A stretch of 33,257 nt of DNA from Caldifarciminota bacterium (GCA_015489415.1 WFZT01000243.1:1-33257), one strand, 5' to 3'; positions 16,560 to 24,406 are shown, counted from the stretch's first letter. A program made the numbers and translations. The notes: a model not told the origin generated them from the sequence alone.

Positions 16560-16973
16560 ATGCCTTACGAGACACTTGATCACACAGCAGATTATGGATT
16601 CATCGTGCACAGTGACACCCTCGAGGGCCTCTTCGTGGAGTCCGCGCGGGCTATGTTTAAGGAAATGGTAGAAAACTTCGAGGATGTGAAACCTTCTAAA
16701 TGTATTGATGTGGAGCTTGAGGAAGAAACCCTCGAGGACCTTTTTATTTCTTGGCTTAATGAGCTTTTATTCCATTTTGAGGCCCATCGGATGCTCTTTA
16801 GTAAATTCGAAGTAAAAATAAATGGGCAGAAGCTTAAAGGCAAAGCTTGCGGAGAGCCTATGGATAAGAACAGACACGAAATGGTAATTGGCATAAAGAG
16901 CGCCACATACCACCAGCTAAAAATCTGGCAGGACGAGAAGGGCTGGCATGCCAGATTCATCTGTGATGTGTGA
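16560..16973 (+). CDS. Archease
   Basis: 137 residues, the normal archease size. The start YETLDHTADYGF matches the family's DHTAD(I/Y)G motif, and the end SATYHQLKIWQDEKGWHARFICDV matches the closing KAVTYH...W.A....D(I/V) block. In archaea and eukaryotes archease activates the RtcB RNA ligase. Bacterial copies are usually beside rtcB, which is not in this window. Instead it is the first gene of a short operon with a pterin synthase and folE2. Archease next to GTP cyclohydrolase genes may mean an RNA-modification or GTP-related link, but I cannot show it. The ATG is only 18 nt from the divergent CapA start. Confidence 0.9.
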   Translation: MPYETLDHTADYGFIVHSDTLEGLFVESARAMFKEMVENFEDVKPSKCIDVELEEETLEDLFISWLNELLFHFEAHRMLFSKFEVKINGQKLKGKACGEPMDKNRHEMVIGIKSATYHQLKIWQDEKGWHARFICDV

Positions 16974-17332
16974 TGGATTTGAGCGTAGAGTACAGATTCA
17001 GCGCTGCACATAGTGTTAAAATTAAGGGTGAGCCCGAGCCCCTGCACGGACACGATTTCAGAATAAGAATCACCTTGAGCGGCAAGCCAGACGAGGATGG
17101 ATTTATTATTGACTTCCTGGAGCTTGAAAAAATTGTCCAGAAGCTGGTTATAGATGAGCTTGACCACAAAAATTTAAACGAAATCTTCAAGCAGCCAACG
17201 GTGGAAAATATCGGAATATGGATATTCAGAAGGCTGAAGGAGCCGCTTAAAGGCAAAAATCATCATCTGAAAGAGGTGCGCGTGTACGAGACAAAGGAAA
17301 GCTGGATAAGTGTGAGAGGAGAGGATTTATGA
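16973..17332 (+). CDS. 6-pyruvoyl-tetrahydropterin synthase family, PTPS-III-like (Cys-less, Glu motif)
   Basis: 119 residues. The zinc ligands of the PTPS/QueD family are present: FSAAH (His13) and LHGHDF (His25, His27). DELDHKNLN (Asp64-His65) and the substrate Glu in VYETKES (Glu106) are also kept. The catalytic Cys of QueD, four residues before the HGH block, is replaced by Pro23-region residues, and a Glu (Glu22, in EPEPLHGH) sits three residues before. That matches PTPS-III, which makes 6-hydroxymethyl-dihydropterin directly and stands in for FolB. The next gene is folE2, whose product is the substrate. ATG 16973 overlaps the archease stop (TGATG). Queuosine-type QueD is less likely. 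Confidence 0.85.
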   Translation: MDLSVEYRFSAAHSVKIKGEPEPLHGHDFRIRITLSGKPDEDGFIIDFLELEKIVQKLVIDELDHKNLNEIFKQPTVENIGIWIFRRLKEPLKGKNHHLKEVRVYETKESWISVRGEDL

Positions 17333-18096
17333 AAGATGTACAGAATGAGCGAGATTACAGGAATATCCCTCTTGAGCGGGTTGGGGTTGAAGGGCTCAAG
17401 TATCCCATTCGTGTGATGGACAGAACACATGGGACCCAGCCAACAATCGGCACTATTTCCCTTGCAGTTGACCTGCCCGAAGAATTCCGTGGCACTCACA
17501 TGAGCAGGTTTCTTGAGGTCCTGCATTTCTACAAGGATTACATCTCACTCGAGAATCTCGAGGAGATCCTCGATGAACTTAGAAAAAGGCTCAATGCCTC
17601 AAGCGCTCACATTGAGATTGAGTTTCCCTATTTTTTGAAGAAAAAAGCCCCTGTTACCGGTGCTGAGAGTTACATGGACTACCGATGCAAGTTTATCGCC
17701 ACAAAAAACCGGGAATTTGATTTTATCCTTGAAGTCAATGTGCCGGTTCAAACCCTCTGTCCATGCTCAAAAGAGATCAGCCGTTATGGGGCCCACAACC
17801 AGCGTGCAGAGGTAACCATACAGGTGAGAATGAAAAAACTGGTCTGGATCGAGGAATTGGTGGAAATTGCCGAGGAATCTGCCTCTTCTCCACTTTACGC
17901 TCTCCTGAAGCGGGAGGATGAAAAATACGTGACTGAGCATGCCTATGATAATCCAAAATTTGTGGAGGATGTGGCACGTGATGTGGCCCTCAGGCTCGAT
18001 GAAAACGAAAGGGTCACCTGGTATTACATCATGGTAAAAAGCTACGAATCCATCCACCACCACAACGCCTACGCCTGTTTGAGAAAGCAAAAGTAA
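17329..18096 (+). CDS. folE2: GTP cyclohydrolase IB (FolE2/MptA family)
   Basis: 255 residues. The family block TLCPCSKEISRYGAHNQR contains the catalytic Cys (Cys144 or Cys146 region) and the conserved Glu and His. SYESIHHHNAYA near the end is the second signature. Type IB enzymes convert GTP to 7,8-dihydroneopterin triphosphate in the first step of folate and related pterin pathways, and they use various metals rather than strictly zinc. The start overlaps the PTPS stop by ATGA, so the product can pass directly to that enzyme. In many bacteria this gene replaces zinc-dependent folE under zinc shortage; no Zur box is evident here. Confidence 0.95.
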   Translation: MKDVQNERDYRNIPLERVGVEGLKYPIRVMDRTHGTQPTIGTISLAVDLPEEFRGTHMSRFLEVLHFYKDYISLENLEEILDELRKRLNASSAHIEIEFPYFLKKKAPVTGAESYMDYRCKFIATKNREFDFILEVNVPVQTLCPCSKEISRYGAHNQRAEVTIQVRMKKLVWIEELVEIAEESASSPLYALLKREDEKYVTEHAYDNPKFVEDVARDVALRLDENERVTWYYIMVKSYESIHHHNAYACLRKQK

Positions 18097-18296
18097 AAAT
18101 TTTTTGGCGTGAAATCTATGAACCGAGGGTTTCTTACGACCTACACAGACCCTTCTCTGATTTGATTTTTAGCCTTTTTCAGCAGGTCAAACTCATCAAT
18201 TTTTATTTCCACTCGATCTGAGAACTGCCGAGCCATTATGATCATTCTTCCACTTGGTCCGCGAGTGAAGAAAGGGCCAGAAAGATAGCCCTCTAC

Positions 18297-18394
18297 TTGA
18301 AATTTTAAAAAAACTCAATATGTTACCCCTCACCTCCATCCTCTCCCCTGCAACTTCAAAATACACCCCTCCCCCGCGCTTCGCGCGGGGGAGG
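18297..18394 (+). repeat. Dispersed palindromic repeat unit, copy C
   Basis: TTGAAATTTTAAAAAAACTC leads to TCAATATGTTACCCCTCACC and CTCTCCCCTGC. A perfect 12-bp hairpin follows at 18368-18379 with 18383-18394 (loop TTC, CCCCCGCGC stem). The 18-nt word at 18315-18332 is found exactly, inverted, at 20152-20169. Confidence 0.75.
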
Positions 18395-18406
18395 TCGGGA
18401 GGGGGC

Positions 18407-18466
18407 TTCCGCTTGAATATTTAAGAAACTCAAGATGAATAGCCTCACCCGCAAAGCGGGAGAGGG
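18407..18466 (+). repeat. Dispersed palindromic repeat unit, copy C2
   Basis: TTCCGCTTGAA (18407-18417), an A/T-rich stretch, then CCTCACCCGC pairing with GCGGGAGAGG (18443-18452 with 18456-18465, one mismatch) around AAA. It directly follows copy C, again a tandem pair. Confidence 0.75.
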
Positions 18467-18543
18467 AGCCCAGTGGACTTGATCTACAAAGCGAATGAAG
18501 GGGTTTGACGGATTTGACCTGCTAAAACAGCAGGAGATTAAAC

Positions 18544-18576
18544 TTGACTACTGCCTCATTAATTCAGCCTTATAAT
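18544..18576 (+). promoter_or_regulatory. Promoter of the ttuA-like gene, leaderless spacing
   Basis: TATAAT at 18571-18576 is 9 nt before the ATG at 18586, leaving no room for a Shine-Dalgarno sequence. TTGACT at 18544-18549 could be the -35 box but the 21-nt spacer is long. Confidence 0.5.
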
Positions 18577-18585
18577 ACAGGGCCT

Positions 18586-19485
18586 ATGAAATGTAAGATT
18601 TGCGGAAAGGAAGCCATAGTTAAGCTAAGGTCATACAACCTCGCCCTCTGCCGCGAGCACTATATTGAATTTGTCAAAAGAAGGGTGGAAAAGGGCATCA
18701 AAAAGTTCAAGATGGTGCGAAAAGATGAGCGCATACTGGTCGCAGTGTCCGGAGGGAAGGATTCCATAGTTCTGTGGCATGTTTTAAACGAGCTCGGCTA
18801 CGATACAACAGGGTACTTCCTCAATCTCGGAATTGAGGGATTTTCAGATGAGTCTCAGGAAGTTGCCCAAAAATTTGCCGATATGTTTGGACTCACACTA
18901 AAAGTTGAGTATTTAAGAGACGTTCTGGGTGTTGGCATTCCAGAGTTATCAAAAATTTCAAGAGGTAAACCCTGTTCGCTCTGTGGCATGATAAAAAGAT
19001 ATCTGATCAACCGGGCAGGTCTTGAGTTCGACGCCGTAGCCACAGGTCATAACCTTGATGATGAATCTTCTGTACTTTTTGGAAATATCTTGCACTGGCA
19101 AACCGAGTATCTCGAACGGCAGTATCCAGTCCTACCCCGGGACCGCACACTTGCAAGGAAGATCAAGCCCCTGATTTTACTTACAAACTATGAGATTAAG
19201 CTATATGCTGAGGTTCTCAACTTACCTCACATCGTGGATAAATGCCCATTCTCCGGTGGAGCTACTACACATTTTTACAAGGGAATTCTTGAGACCATAG
19301 AAAATGAAATGCCGGGAACAAAGGTAAGGTTTTTACTGGGCTTTTTTGAAAATAAGGCAGGGTTTAAGGTGCCGCAAACGCGACACCTTAAACCCTGCAA
19401 AAAATGTGGCTATCTAACTACTGCAGAAGTTTGTTCCTTCTGCAGACTTAAGGAAAAGGTCGAAAATCAGTTCAACTTACGCTGA
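18586..19485 (+). CDS. ttuA: tRNA 2-thiolation enzyme, TtuA/Ncs6-type PP-loop ATPase
   Basis: 299 residues. An N-terminal zinc knuckle (Cys3, Cys6, Cys22, His25) and a C-terminal one (Cys271, Cys274, Cys283, Cys286) flank the PP-loop domain with SGGKDS (55-60). Three internal Cys (130, 133 and 220) lie where TtuA binds its 4Fe-4S cluster. TtuA adds sulfur to C2 of U54 (T54) in the T-loop of tRNA, which stabilises tRNA at high temperature. The related Ncs6/NcsA acts on U34. A bacterium with this subfamily is often a thermophile. The TTG at 18544 is rejected as start because it is part of the putative promoter. The 3' end overlaps the convergent perR-like gene by 19 nt. Confidence 0.9.
   Translation: MKCKICGKEAIVKLRSYNLALCREHYIEFVKRRVEKGIKKFKMVRKDERILVAVSGGKDSIVLWHVLNELGYDTTGYFLNLGIEGFSDESQEVAQKFADMFGLTLKVEYLRDVLGVGIPELSKISRGKPCSLCGMIKRYLINRAGLEFDAVATGHNLDDESSVLFGNILHWQTEYLERQYPVLPRDRTLARKIKPLILLTNYEIKLYAEVLNLPHIVDKCPFSGGATTHFYKGILETIENEMPGTKVRFLLGFFENKAGFKVPQTRHLKPCKKCGYLTTAEVCSFCRLKEKVENQFNLR
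19357..19398 (-). terminator. Perfect 15-bp inverted repeat inside ttuA, probable terminator for the perR-like gene
   Basis: Arms 19357-19371 and 19384-19398 are perfectly complementary, and three more pairs (19373-19375 with 19380-19382) extend into the loop. On the minus strand it lies about 70 nt after the perR-like stop and is followed by CTTATTTTC, so it can act as that gene's terminator while coding for ttuA on the other strand. Confidence 0.55.
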
Positions 19486-19892
19486 CAATCAGGGCAAATT
19501 CCGTAGAAAACTATATTGTAGCCCTGAAGTCTGAAGCCCTGCTTCTCCTCTTCAGAAAGTTCAATCTTGGGTACCGGTTTTTCCACGTCCACGATCTTGC
19601 CGCACATTGTGCAAACAAGGTGAATGTGGGGCTCAGTAAACGGGTCGTAGTGAGCCTTTCCACCAATAACCTCAAGCTTCAGCACACCGCCGATCTTTTC
19701 CAGGAGCTCGAGGGTGTTGTAGACAGTGGCAAGCGATATATCGGGCATCATCCGTTTGACCTTGTTGTAAAGGTCTTCAGCTGTGGGATGTGTGTGATCG
19801 TTGTGCAATGCCTCAATGATCGCGCGCCTCTGCGGGGTCATTTTGAACCCACGCTTTTTCAATTCTTTAATCCTTTCTTCAACAGTAACCAT
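19467..19892 (-). CDS. perR: Fur-family regulator, PerR-like peroxide sensor
   Basis: 141 residues with an N-terminal winged helix (KMTPQRRAIIEAL, SLATVYNTLELLEKIG) and a dimerisation domain with two CxxC zinc pairs (Cys94/97 and Cys133/136). The regulatory metal residues align with B. subtilis PerR at a constant offset of two: His35, Asp83, His89, His91 and Asp102 for PerR 37, 85, 91, 93 and 104. The Asp at the last place, rather than Glu, favours peroxide sensing over iron-only Fur. It would repress oxidative-stress genes until Fe-catalysed His oxidation releases it. GAGGTGAT lies just before the ATG. Its target genes are not obvious here, although the cyd genes lie 4.5 kb away. Confidence 0.87.
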   Translation of the reverse strand: MVTVEERIKELKKRGFKMTPQRRAIIEALHNDHTHPTAEDLYNKVKRMMPDISLATVYNTLELLEKIGGVLKLEVIGGKAHYDPFTEPHIHLVCTMCGKIVDVEKPVPKIELSEEEKQGFRLQGYNIVFYGICPDCQRKLN

Positions 19893-20465
19893 GTTATCAC
19901 CTCAAATTGGATTTATAACTGGAAGTATTCTAAACTAAAAACGAGAAAAAATCAACCCAAAGTTGAGCTCATTCAAATATTTCCATTCACGAGACATTCC
20001 TCTCCCCCACATAAATACTTTTTAGTAGGGGTGAAGTGTGTGAAAATTTAGTAGATGCAGTGGCATAATGAAATAAGATTGAGAAAGAATTTTTCTCGCA
20101 GCCCCAGAATCTCCCTCTCCCCGCATAAATTCTTTGCGGGGAGAGGTAAGATGAGGGGTAACATATTGAATTTTTGATGATTTCAAGCGGAATGCCCCCT
20201 CTCGAGACCCTTACCACTTGCAAAGCAAGCAGGGGAGGGAAACTTAGATTCAGTTGTTTTACAAATGTAGATGATGAATTTTCGAAGAGAATGACCATAA
20301 AGATGAGTTTACATTCGAATTTTACCCTTACCTGTCTTTCTACATCACAAGAAGAGTGAGCCAGTGCAGGAATCTGCCAAAGATTTCAAATGTTACGACT
20401 TAGCTTAAAACACTTTGAGTTGACCAGATTATTAAGGATATTGAACGCTGCGGATAGAAATTTAT
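19893..20465. other. Non-coding gap with an inverted repeat unit
   Basis: No gene is supported. The main feature is the minus-strand copy of the dispersed repeat at 20114-20192. A further imperfect block around 20195-20240 reads CCCCTCTCGAG...GGGGAGGG, continuing the pattern. Confidence 0.6.
20114..20192 (-). repeat. Dispersed palindromic repeat unit, copy D (inverted)
   Basis: On the minus strand it reads TTCCGCTTGAA (20192-20182), an AT-rich part, TCAATATGTTACCCCTCA (20169-20152) and a perfect 12-bp hairpin (20114-20125 with 20135-20146). The 18-nt word is identical to copy C, and the loop matches copy B. Confidence 0.8.
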
Positions 20466-21635
20466 TTAACCAACTTTGTGACGGGCCTGCCATGCAAAAA
20501 TGCCACTTGTTACCAGAAATAACACCAAACTGACTCTGTAAGGTAATGCGGGATGGAGGTAGGCCAGACCTCCCGCAAGAAGAGGAGTTAGAAGGCCGAT
20601 TAAACGGTTGTAGCTACTTAATGCAGCATGGAACTCGCTTACGCGCTCTCGCGGAATAAATCCGAACAGCCATGCCCGGTAAAAGGGAAATGCCAGGGTG
20701 CTGCCGAAACGGCCTATCGCGTACGAGAGTAACGCAAAAGGAAAAGATGGTGACATGGACATTATCCCGACGTTCAGTGTGTTCAATAAAAGGCCTGCGC
20801 TGATGGCAAGCATCCCTCTGGTTTTGGGCACCCGCTCACTTACGTAAGTAGCAAGTACTGTCGTCACGCTCATCCCGGCCTCGATAAGCATCACCTCAAA
20901 GAGTGTCTTTTTCAGGTGAACCACAACGTAGTACAACAGGACGAAGTTTGGTGCCATGGCTCCCGCAGCAGTATACAACCCTTCAATTAACAAAAGAATA
21001 CTGTAACTCTTAAGAGAGGGGAAGGTCCATCCTTCCGACGTAATCCGTTCGGTTCTGTCCACAGGCGGGAGGAAGACCAACATGTAAATCACCATAACCG
21101 CAGAATATAGCCCAAATGCCAGAAATGCGTGTCGGTAACTCCGGGGTGTATTCCACACATAACCGAAAAGGTATCCGAGAACTAAAAAGCCAACAAACTG
21201 ACTGATTTCCGGGAGCCTCAGATGCCAGGCATAGACTTCTTCGTAGCGGTCTTCAGGGTAAATGATCTGCTCAAAAGCCTGATACAGGGGATAGAATAGA
21301 CCCGATAAATTTTCCAGCAGACGCCCAAAGAATAGAACGAGAGGTGCCAATGGACCCTGTGCGAGGCTATAAAGTATGTAGGCACTTCCTTCAAAGGCAT
21401 CAATCAGGATAAGCCCATACTTGAGTGGATATTGATTAAAGAAGCGACCAACAAGGTAAGTCAAAGGAATAAAGGCAAGGTTGACTGCAGTGAAAAAGGC
21501 CCCCACATCCAGCACCGAGTAGCCTGTCCGAAGCATAAACAGTGGCAATAAGTACCACACGATGAGCTCGGGCGAAATTAGCGTGTGATATAGAATATAA
21601 GCTTTAGCTCCTCGAGGAATCTCACGCCACCGCAT
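20466..21635 (-). CDS. Major facilitator superfamily transporter
   Basis: 389 residues with about twelve hydrophobic helices, the standard MFS layout. A central cytoplasmic loop with charged residues lies near the middle (DRTERITSEGWTFPSLKSY), and loop motifs such as GRFFNQYPLKYG and SERVPKTRG follow helices 2 and 8. The substrate cannot be assigned. The N-terminus MRWREIPRGAKAYILYH is basic and aromatic. GGAG stands about 8 nt before the ATG, so it has a normal ribosome site. No operon partner is visible; it faces away from the AIPR gene's start region across a repeat-free AT-rich gap. Confidence 0.85.
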   Translation of the reverse strand: MRWREIPRGAKAYILYHTLISPELIVWYLLPLFMLRTGYSVLDVGAFFTAVNLAFIPLTYLVGRFFNQYPLKYGLILIDAFEGSAYILYSLAQGPLAPLVLFFGRLLENLSGLFYPLYQAFEQIIYPEDRYEEVYAWHLRLPEISQFVGFLVLGYLFGYVWNTPRSYRHAFLAFGLYSAVMVIYMLVFLPPVDRTERITSEGWTFPSLKSYSILLLIEGLYTAAGAMAPNFVLLYYVVVHLKKTLFEVMLIEAGMSVTTVLATYVSERVPKTRGMLAISAGLLLNTLNVGIMSMSPSFPFALLSYAIGRFGSTLAFPFYRAWLFGFIPRERVSEFHAALSSYNRLIGLLTPLLAGGLAYLHPALPYRVSLVLFLVTSGIFAWQARHKVG

Positions 21636-22011
21636 GCCCCTTCTCCTAAAATTTCCACAAACCGAATAGTTTTTACTTATAAATAGAACAGAACATCGAA
21701 AATTATAGTTAAAAGCAGGAATTAATTTTAGTACACCAAGGGGAATAGCATTATCATATATGATCTTAGTTAAGAAGCAATATACTCAAATTTTATTACT
21801 GAAGTTGCATCTTGGCACTCAGAGAGATAACAAGATATAATATTCCAAAGCACGAAACTATCAATTTGTACTCAACTTTGACACTATCTCCCAAAACCAT
21901 TGATATTCAATCATTTTACGCGTATCACTACATTGACATCCAAATTTGAAAATCCGCAATATTGCGACAAAAATTCGCCGCTCGTGTCAAACTTGAGTTG
22001 TACAATGTAAT
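21636..22011. other. AT-rich gap, no feature recognised
   Basis: No gene, palindrome of the common type or clear promoter could be supported. A minus-strand TATAAT-like word near 21700 and TATAAG near 21678 might serve the MFS gene. The sequence is markedly A/T-richer than most gaps in the window. Confidence 0.4.
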
Positions 22012-23793
22012 TTAGTTTCCGGGTTTGTTTATAGTGGTATTTTTAAAGAAATTTTGAACATCTTGATTTACTGATTTCCCTTTATAATAATTATCAAAGT
22101 CAAATCCATCGGTCCGTTTATAGTTAGCATTATGCCTTTGATTTTGCAACCATGTTTCAAATTCAGCCCATTTCTTTCTAGCCTTTTCGACCGCCAAAGA
22201 CACAAGATTTTCCAGGTTATTTGGTGAAATCTCATAAGGCTCAGGCACAAGATATTTTGAAGCCGCTACTATTGACAATTTCCCATATCTCAAACCACTG
22301 CCCCAATCACTATCCATACTCTCTTTGCGCAATCGAGCCAATATTAGAGCTGCAAACAACATTACTTTATAATTTTCACCTGTGCCCATAATTTTCTTAA
22401 AAATCTTATCCTTGAATAATTGGTTTTTGCTTCGGCGTGCATCACCAGGATGTCCCAGAAACGCCCAATAGGCTTGAAGCAAATCAACACGACCAATTAT
22501 TCTATTTTTGTCAACATAGCCTCTCTCTATAGCTGTATAGAATTCTCCTCGTTTTCTCTCAAGCAAATATCCAAACTCCTGAAAGATCCGTTTTTGTACC
22601 TGAATCAAAACTTCATCATTGGAACGTCGATCGGCTTCTTCTACTTTACTTTGCTGATTAGTGGCATTTGATACTCCTGAAATAAATTCCCTTACACTTT
22701 TATCATCTAAATCAGAGGGTATAACTATCGCTCTCAAAAGGACTTCTTTTCCTTTCATTAAATTGCGTTTTGATGCATCTTCATAAATTTCACTTAGGAC
22801 ATAAGCTGTTTGGCCTCCATTGATAATTTGCGGCTTCTCTAAAATTACCTGACCTCTATTCTTTCTGCCGGTTGTTTCGCTAATCATAAATTCGCTGCAC
22901 AGCATAGTGATACCATTGTTATAGATTGCAAAATCGTTCGTGTTTGAATTAAGTATTCCATCTCTAATAGCTTTGTTAACTTGATTTCTTGAAAGACTCA
23001 GGTAGTTTCTAGGATTGAATTTTAATATTGCATTTTTATACTTGGATAATACCCGACCAATTTCCTCAACTGGTACAAAAACCACCCTAACTTGGAACTC
23101 GCCTTGTTGGGTTTTGACGGTTTGTCTAAGCACTGATTGTTCCTTATTTTGCAAGTTAAGTTCTATTACTATTTCCTCAGGGTCATAGAAGTCGCTGGCG
23201 CAAAACGGAAATAATATCTCCTCGTAAATACGTTCATAGTCATAAAACTCGAAGGGCTCATTCTCTCCCAATCCTAACAGTCTTCTGATCTGGTGATCAT
23301 TGTACTTTTGTGCCCCTCCTAAAATTACGATTTTGTATATATACCTTGCTTGATCTGGAAGTCTACTCCATTTTTCTTGTAATCGCTTTATCTTTTCATT
23401 AAACTCTCTTTTGTTGCCTGCTCTATCGTAATAAGTGGTGCTACCCTGTAATATAGCCCCGACCTCCATTTTTATTAATTCTTCCGCTAAGATGCTCCTC
23501 CGGGTAACAACATTTTCACGGAATTTAGACTGAACAAGATATAATATCTTGCGTCTTTCATCAAAATAATATGCATCTACACCTCCATCATCTGGGCCAT
23601 CAGTGATAAAATTATGTCTAGCTTCGAAATCAGTCTCTCCAAACTTTACAAGAAGATACAGGTGAATTAATGCCTTTGATCTTGCACGTTGTGTCCCTTC
23701 ATAATCTTCGCTGTGATAAGATCTATAATGATTTGGAGCCTCATTACGAAGACGATCAAGTACATTTATTAATAATTTATGTCTGTAGTCCAT
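22012..23793 (-). CDS. AIPR-family anti-phage protein with PD-(D/E)xK-like N-terminus
   Basis: 593 residues. Residues about 257-335 carry the AIPR (abortive infection phage resistance) core: LKFNPRNYLS, YNNGITMLCSEF (291-302) and QIINGGQTAYVL (322-333). The N-terminus has a nuclease-like pattern, with acidic residues in GETDFEARHNF, then GGVDA (Asp73) and VQSK (Gln88, Lys90), as in PD-(D/E)xK enzymes. The family is tied to phage defence by abortive infection, and the nuclease reading is inference from motifs. The gene is visibly more AT-rich than its neighbours, has a strong AAAGGAG site unlike several leaderless genes here, and stands alone between AT-rich gaps. Recent transfer is likely. 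No methylase or partner is adjacent. Confidence 0.85.
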   Translation of the reverse strand: MDYRHKLLINVLDRLRNEAPNHYRSYHSEDYEGTQRARSKALIHLYLLVKFGETDFEARHNFITDGPDDGGVDAYYFDERRKILYLVQSKFRENVVTRRSILAEELIKMEVGAILQGSTTYYDRAGNKREFNEKIKRLQEKWSRLPDQARYIYKIVILGGAQKYNDHQIRRLLGLGENEPFEFYDYERIYEEILFPFCASDFYDPEEIVIELNLQNKEQSVLRQTVKTQQGEFQVRVVFVPVEEIGRVLSKYKNAILKFNPRNYLSLSRNQVNKAIRDGILNSNTNDFAIYNNGITMLCSEFMISETTGRKNRGQVILEKPQIINGGQTAYVLSEIYEDASKRNLMKGKEVLLRAIVIPSDLDDKSVREFISGVSNATNQQSKVEEADRRSNDEVLIQVQKRIFQEFGYLLERKRGEFYTAIERGYVDKNRIIGRVDLLQAYWAFLGHPGDARRSKNQLFKDKIFKKIMGTGENYKVMLFAALILARLRKESMDSDWGSGLRYGKLSIVAASKYLVPEPYEISPNNLENLVSLAVEKARKKWAEFETWLQNQRHNANYKRTDGFDFDNYYKGKSVNQDVQNFFKNTTINKPGN

Positions 23794-24400
23794 AATCTAT
23801 CTCTCCTTTAAAACAATGCAACCACCAATTCCTGACTCAAGTCTATTTAGTTTTTATTGGCCATTGGAACAGCATTAACAATTAAAATATTTTGCCAAAG
23901 TAATTGAAAATATCAAAAATTTTAAAAAAGAACTTTCAAAAAGTCACACTAATATTAAAATTTGATCCCAGTATATTGTAAATTGGTATATTTTTCAAGG
24001 TGTTTTTTATGTTTTACAAATTGGGAGTGAGAGTCATTTCTCATAGATTTTAGATCAGATGGTTAATTACCATGAATAGGAGATCGCTACTTTTTAATTT
24101 GTTTACCACTTTTATACCACTTCATCTTACCATTCCTAAACCTTGCTAAATGGAAGTAGAGGTTACAATGGGACGGCTGATACAATTAATTTGTTGTTAT
24201 CATTTCCCCCCATTTAAGAAAAAGATTCGTGGTTACCACGAAAATAAATTGACTTGACCATAGTGTGATATTTATTTCCCCACTCATATTAGAATGGATT
24301 TTTATGGAGGCTGCATATATTCACGTAGTATAAATTTGAATCCCTCCCGGTACTCGTTTTAGGAATTTTTCTCATAAAGGTATTTTGTGGGTTTTTGGCG
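23794..24400. other. AT-rich gap upstream of cydD and of the AIPR gene
   Basis: No gene is supported. It contains the perfect palindrome at 24226-24242 and a possible plus-strand promoter: TTGACT at 24249-24254, 17-nt spacer, TTATTT. A TTTGAATCCCTCCCGG stretch near 24336 looks like a tRNA 3' end but has no matching arms. Confidence 0.45.
24226..24242. promoter_or_regulatory. 17-bp palindrome TTCGTGGTTACCACGAA
   Basis: Eight-base arms are perfectly complementary around one T. It lies just ahead of a TTGACT -35-like box, about 170 nt upstream of cydD, so it may be a regulator binding site. It could instead be a short terminator. Confidence 0.4.
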
Positions 24401-24406
24401 TAAAAT
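24401..24406 (+). promoter_or_regulatory. -10-like box TAAAAT of cydD, leaderless spacing
   Basis: TAAAAT ends 8 nt before the ATG at 24415. No Shine-Dalgarno sequence is present and the -35 region is weak. Confidence 0.35.

Larger units (their letters stand above)
18097..18570. other. Non-coding gap with palindromic repeats
   Basis: No gene is supported in this gap. It carries palindromes at 18368-18394 and 18443-18465 and the shared word TCAATATGTTACCCCTCA (18315-18332), which recurs inverted at 20152-20169. A stretch TTTTTTGGCGTGAAATCTATGAAC near 18101 resembles the sequence ahead of cydD but leads only to a 15-codon frame. Confidence 0.65.

Noticed and set aside
16973-17332. Label as queuosine-pathway QueD
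   Set aside because: The catalytic Cys is absent, no queC or queE is nearby, and folE2 overlaps the gene; PTPS-III fits better.
18544-18585. Longer N-terminus for the ttuA-like protein from TTG 18544
   Set aside because: The extra residues cover the TATAAT promoter box, and the zinc knuckle begins right after the ATG at 18586.
24330-24356. TTTGAATCCCTCCCGG stretch resembling the 3' end of a tRNA
   Set aside because: No acceptor, D-arm or anticodon arm pairs with it upstream. A tRNA-fragment attachment site for the AIPR gene could not be supported because no second copy was found.
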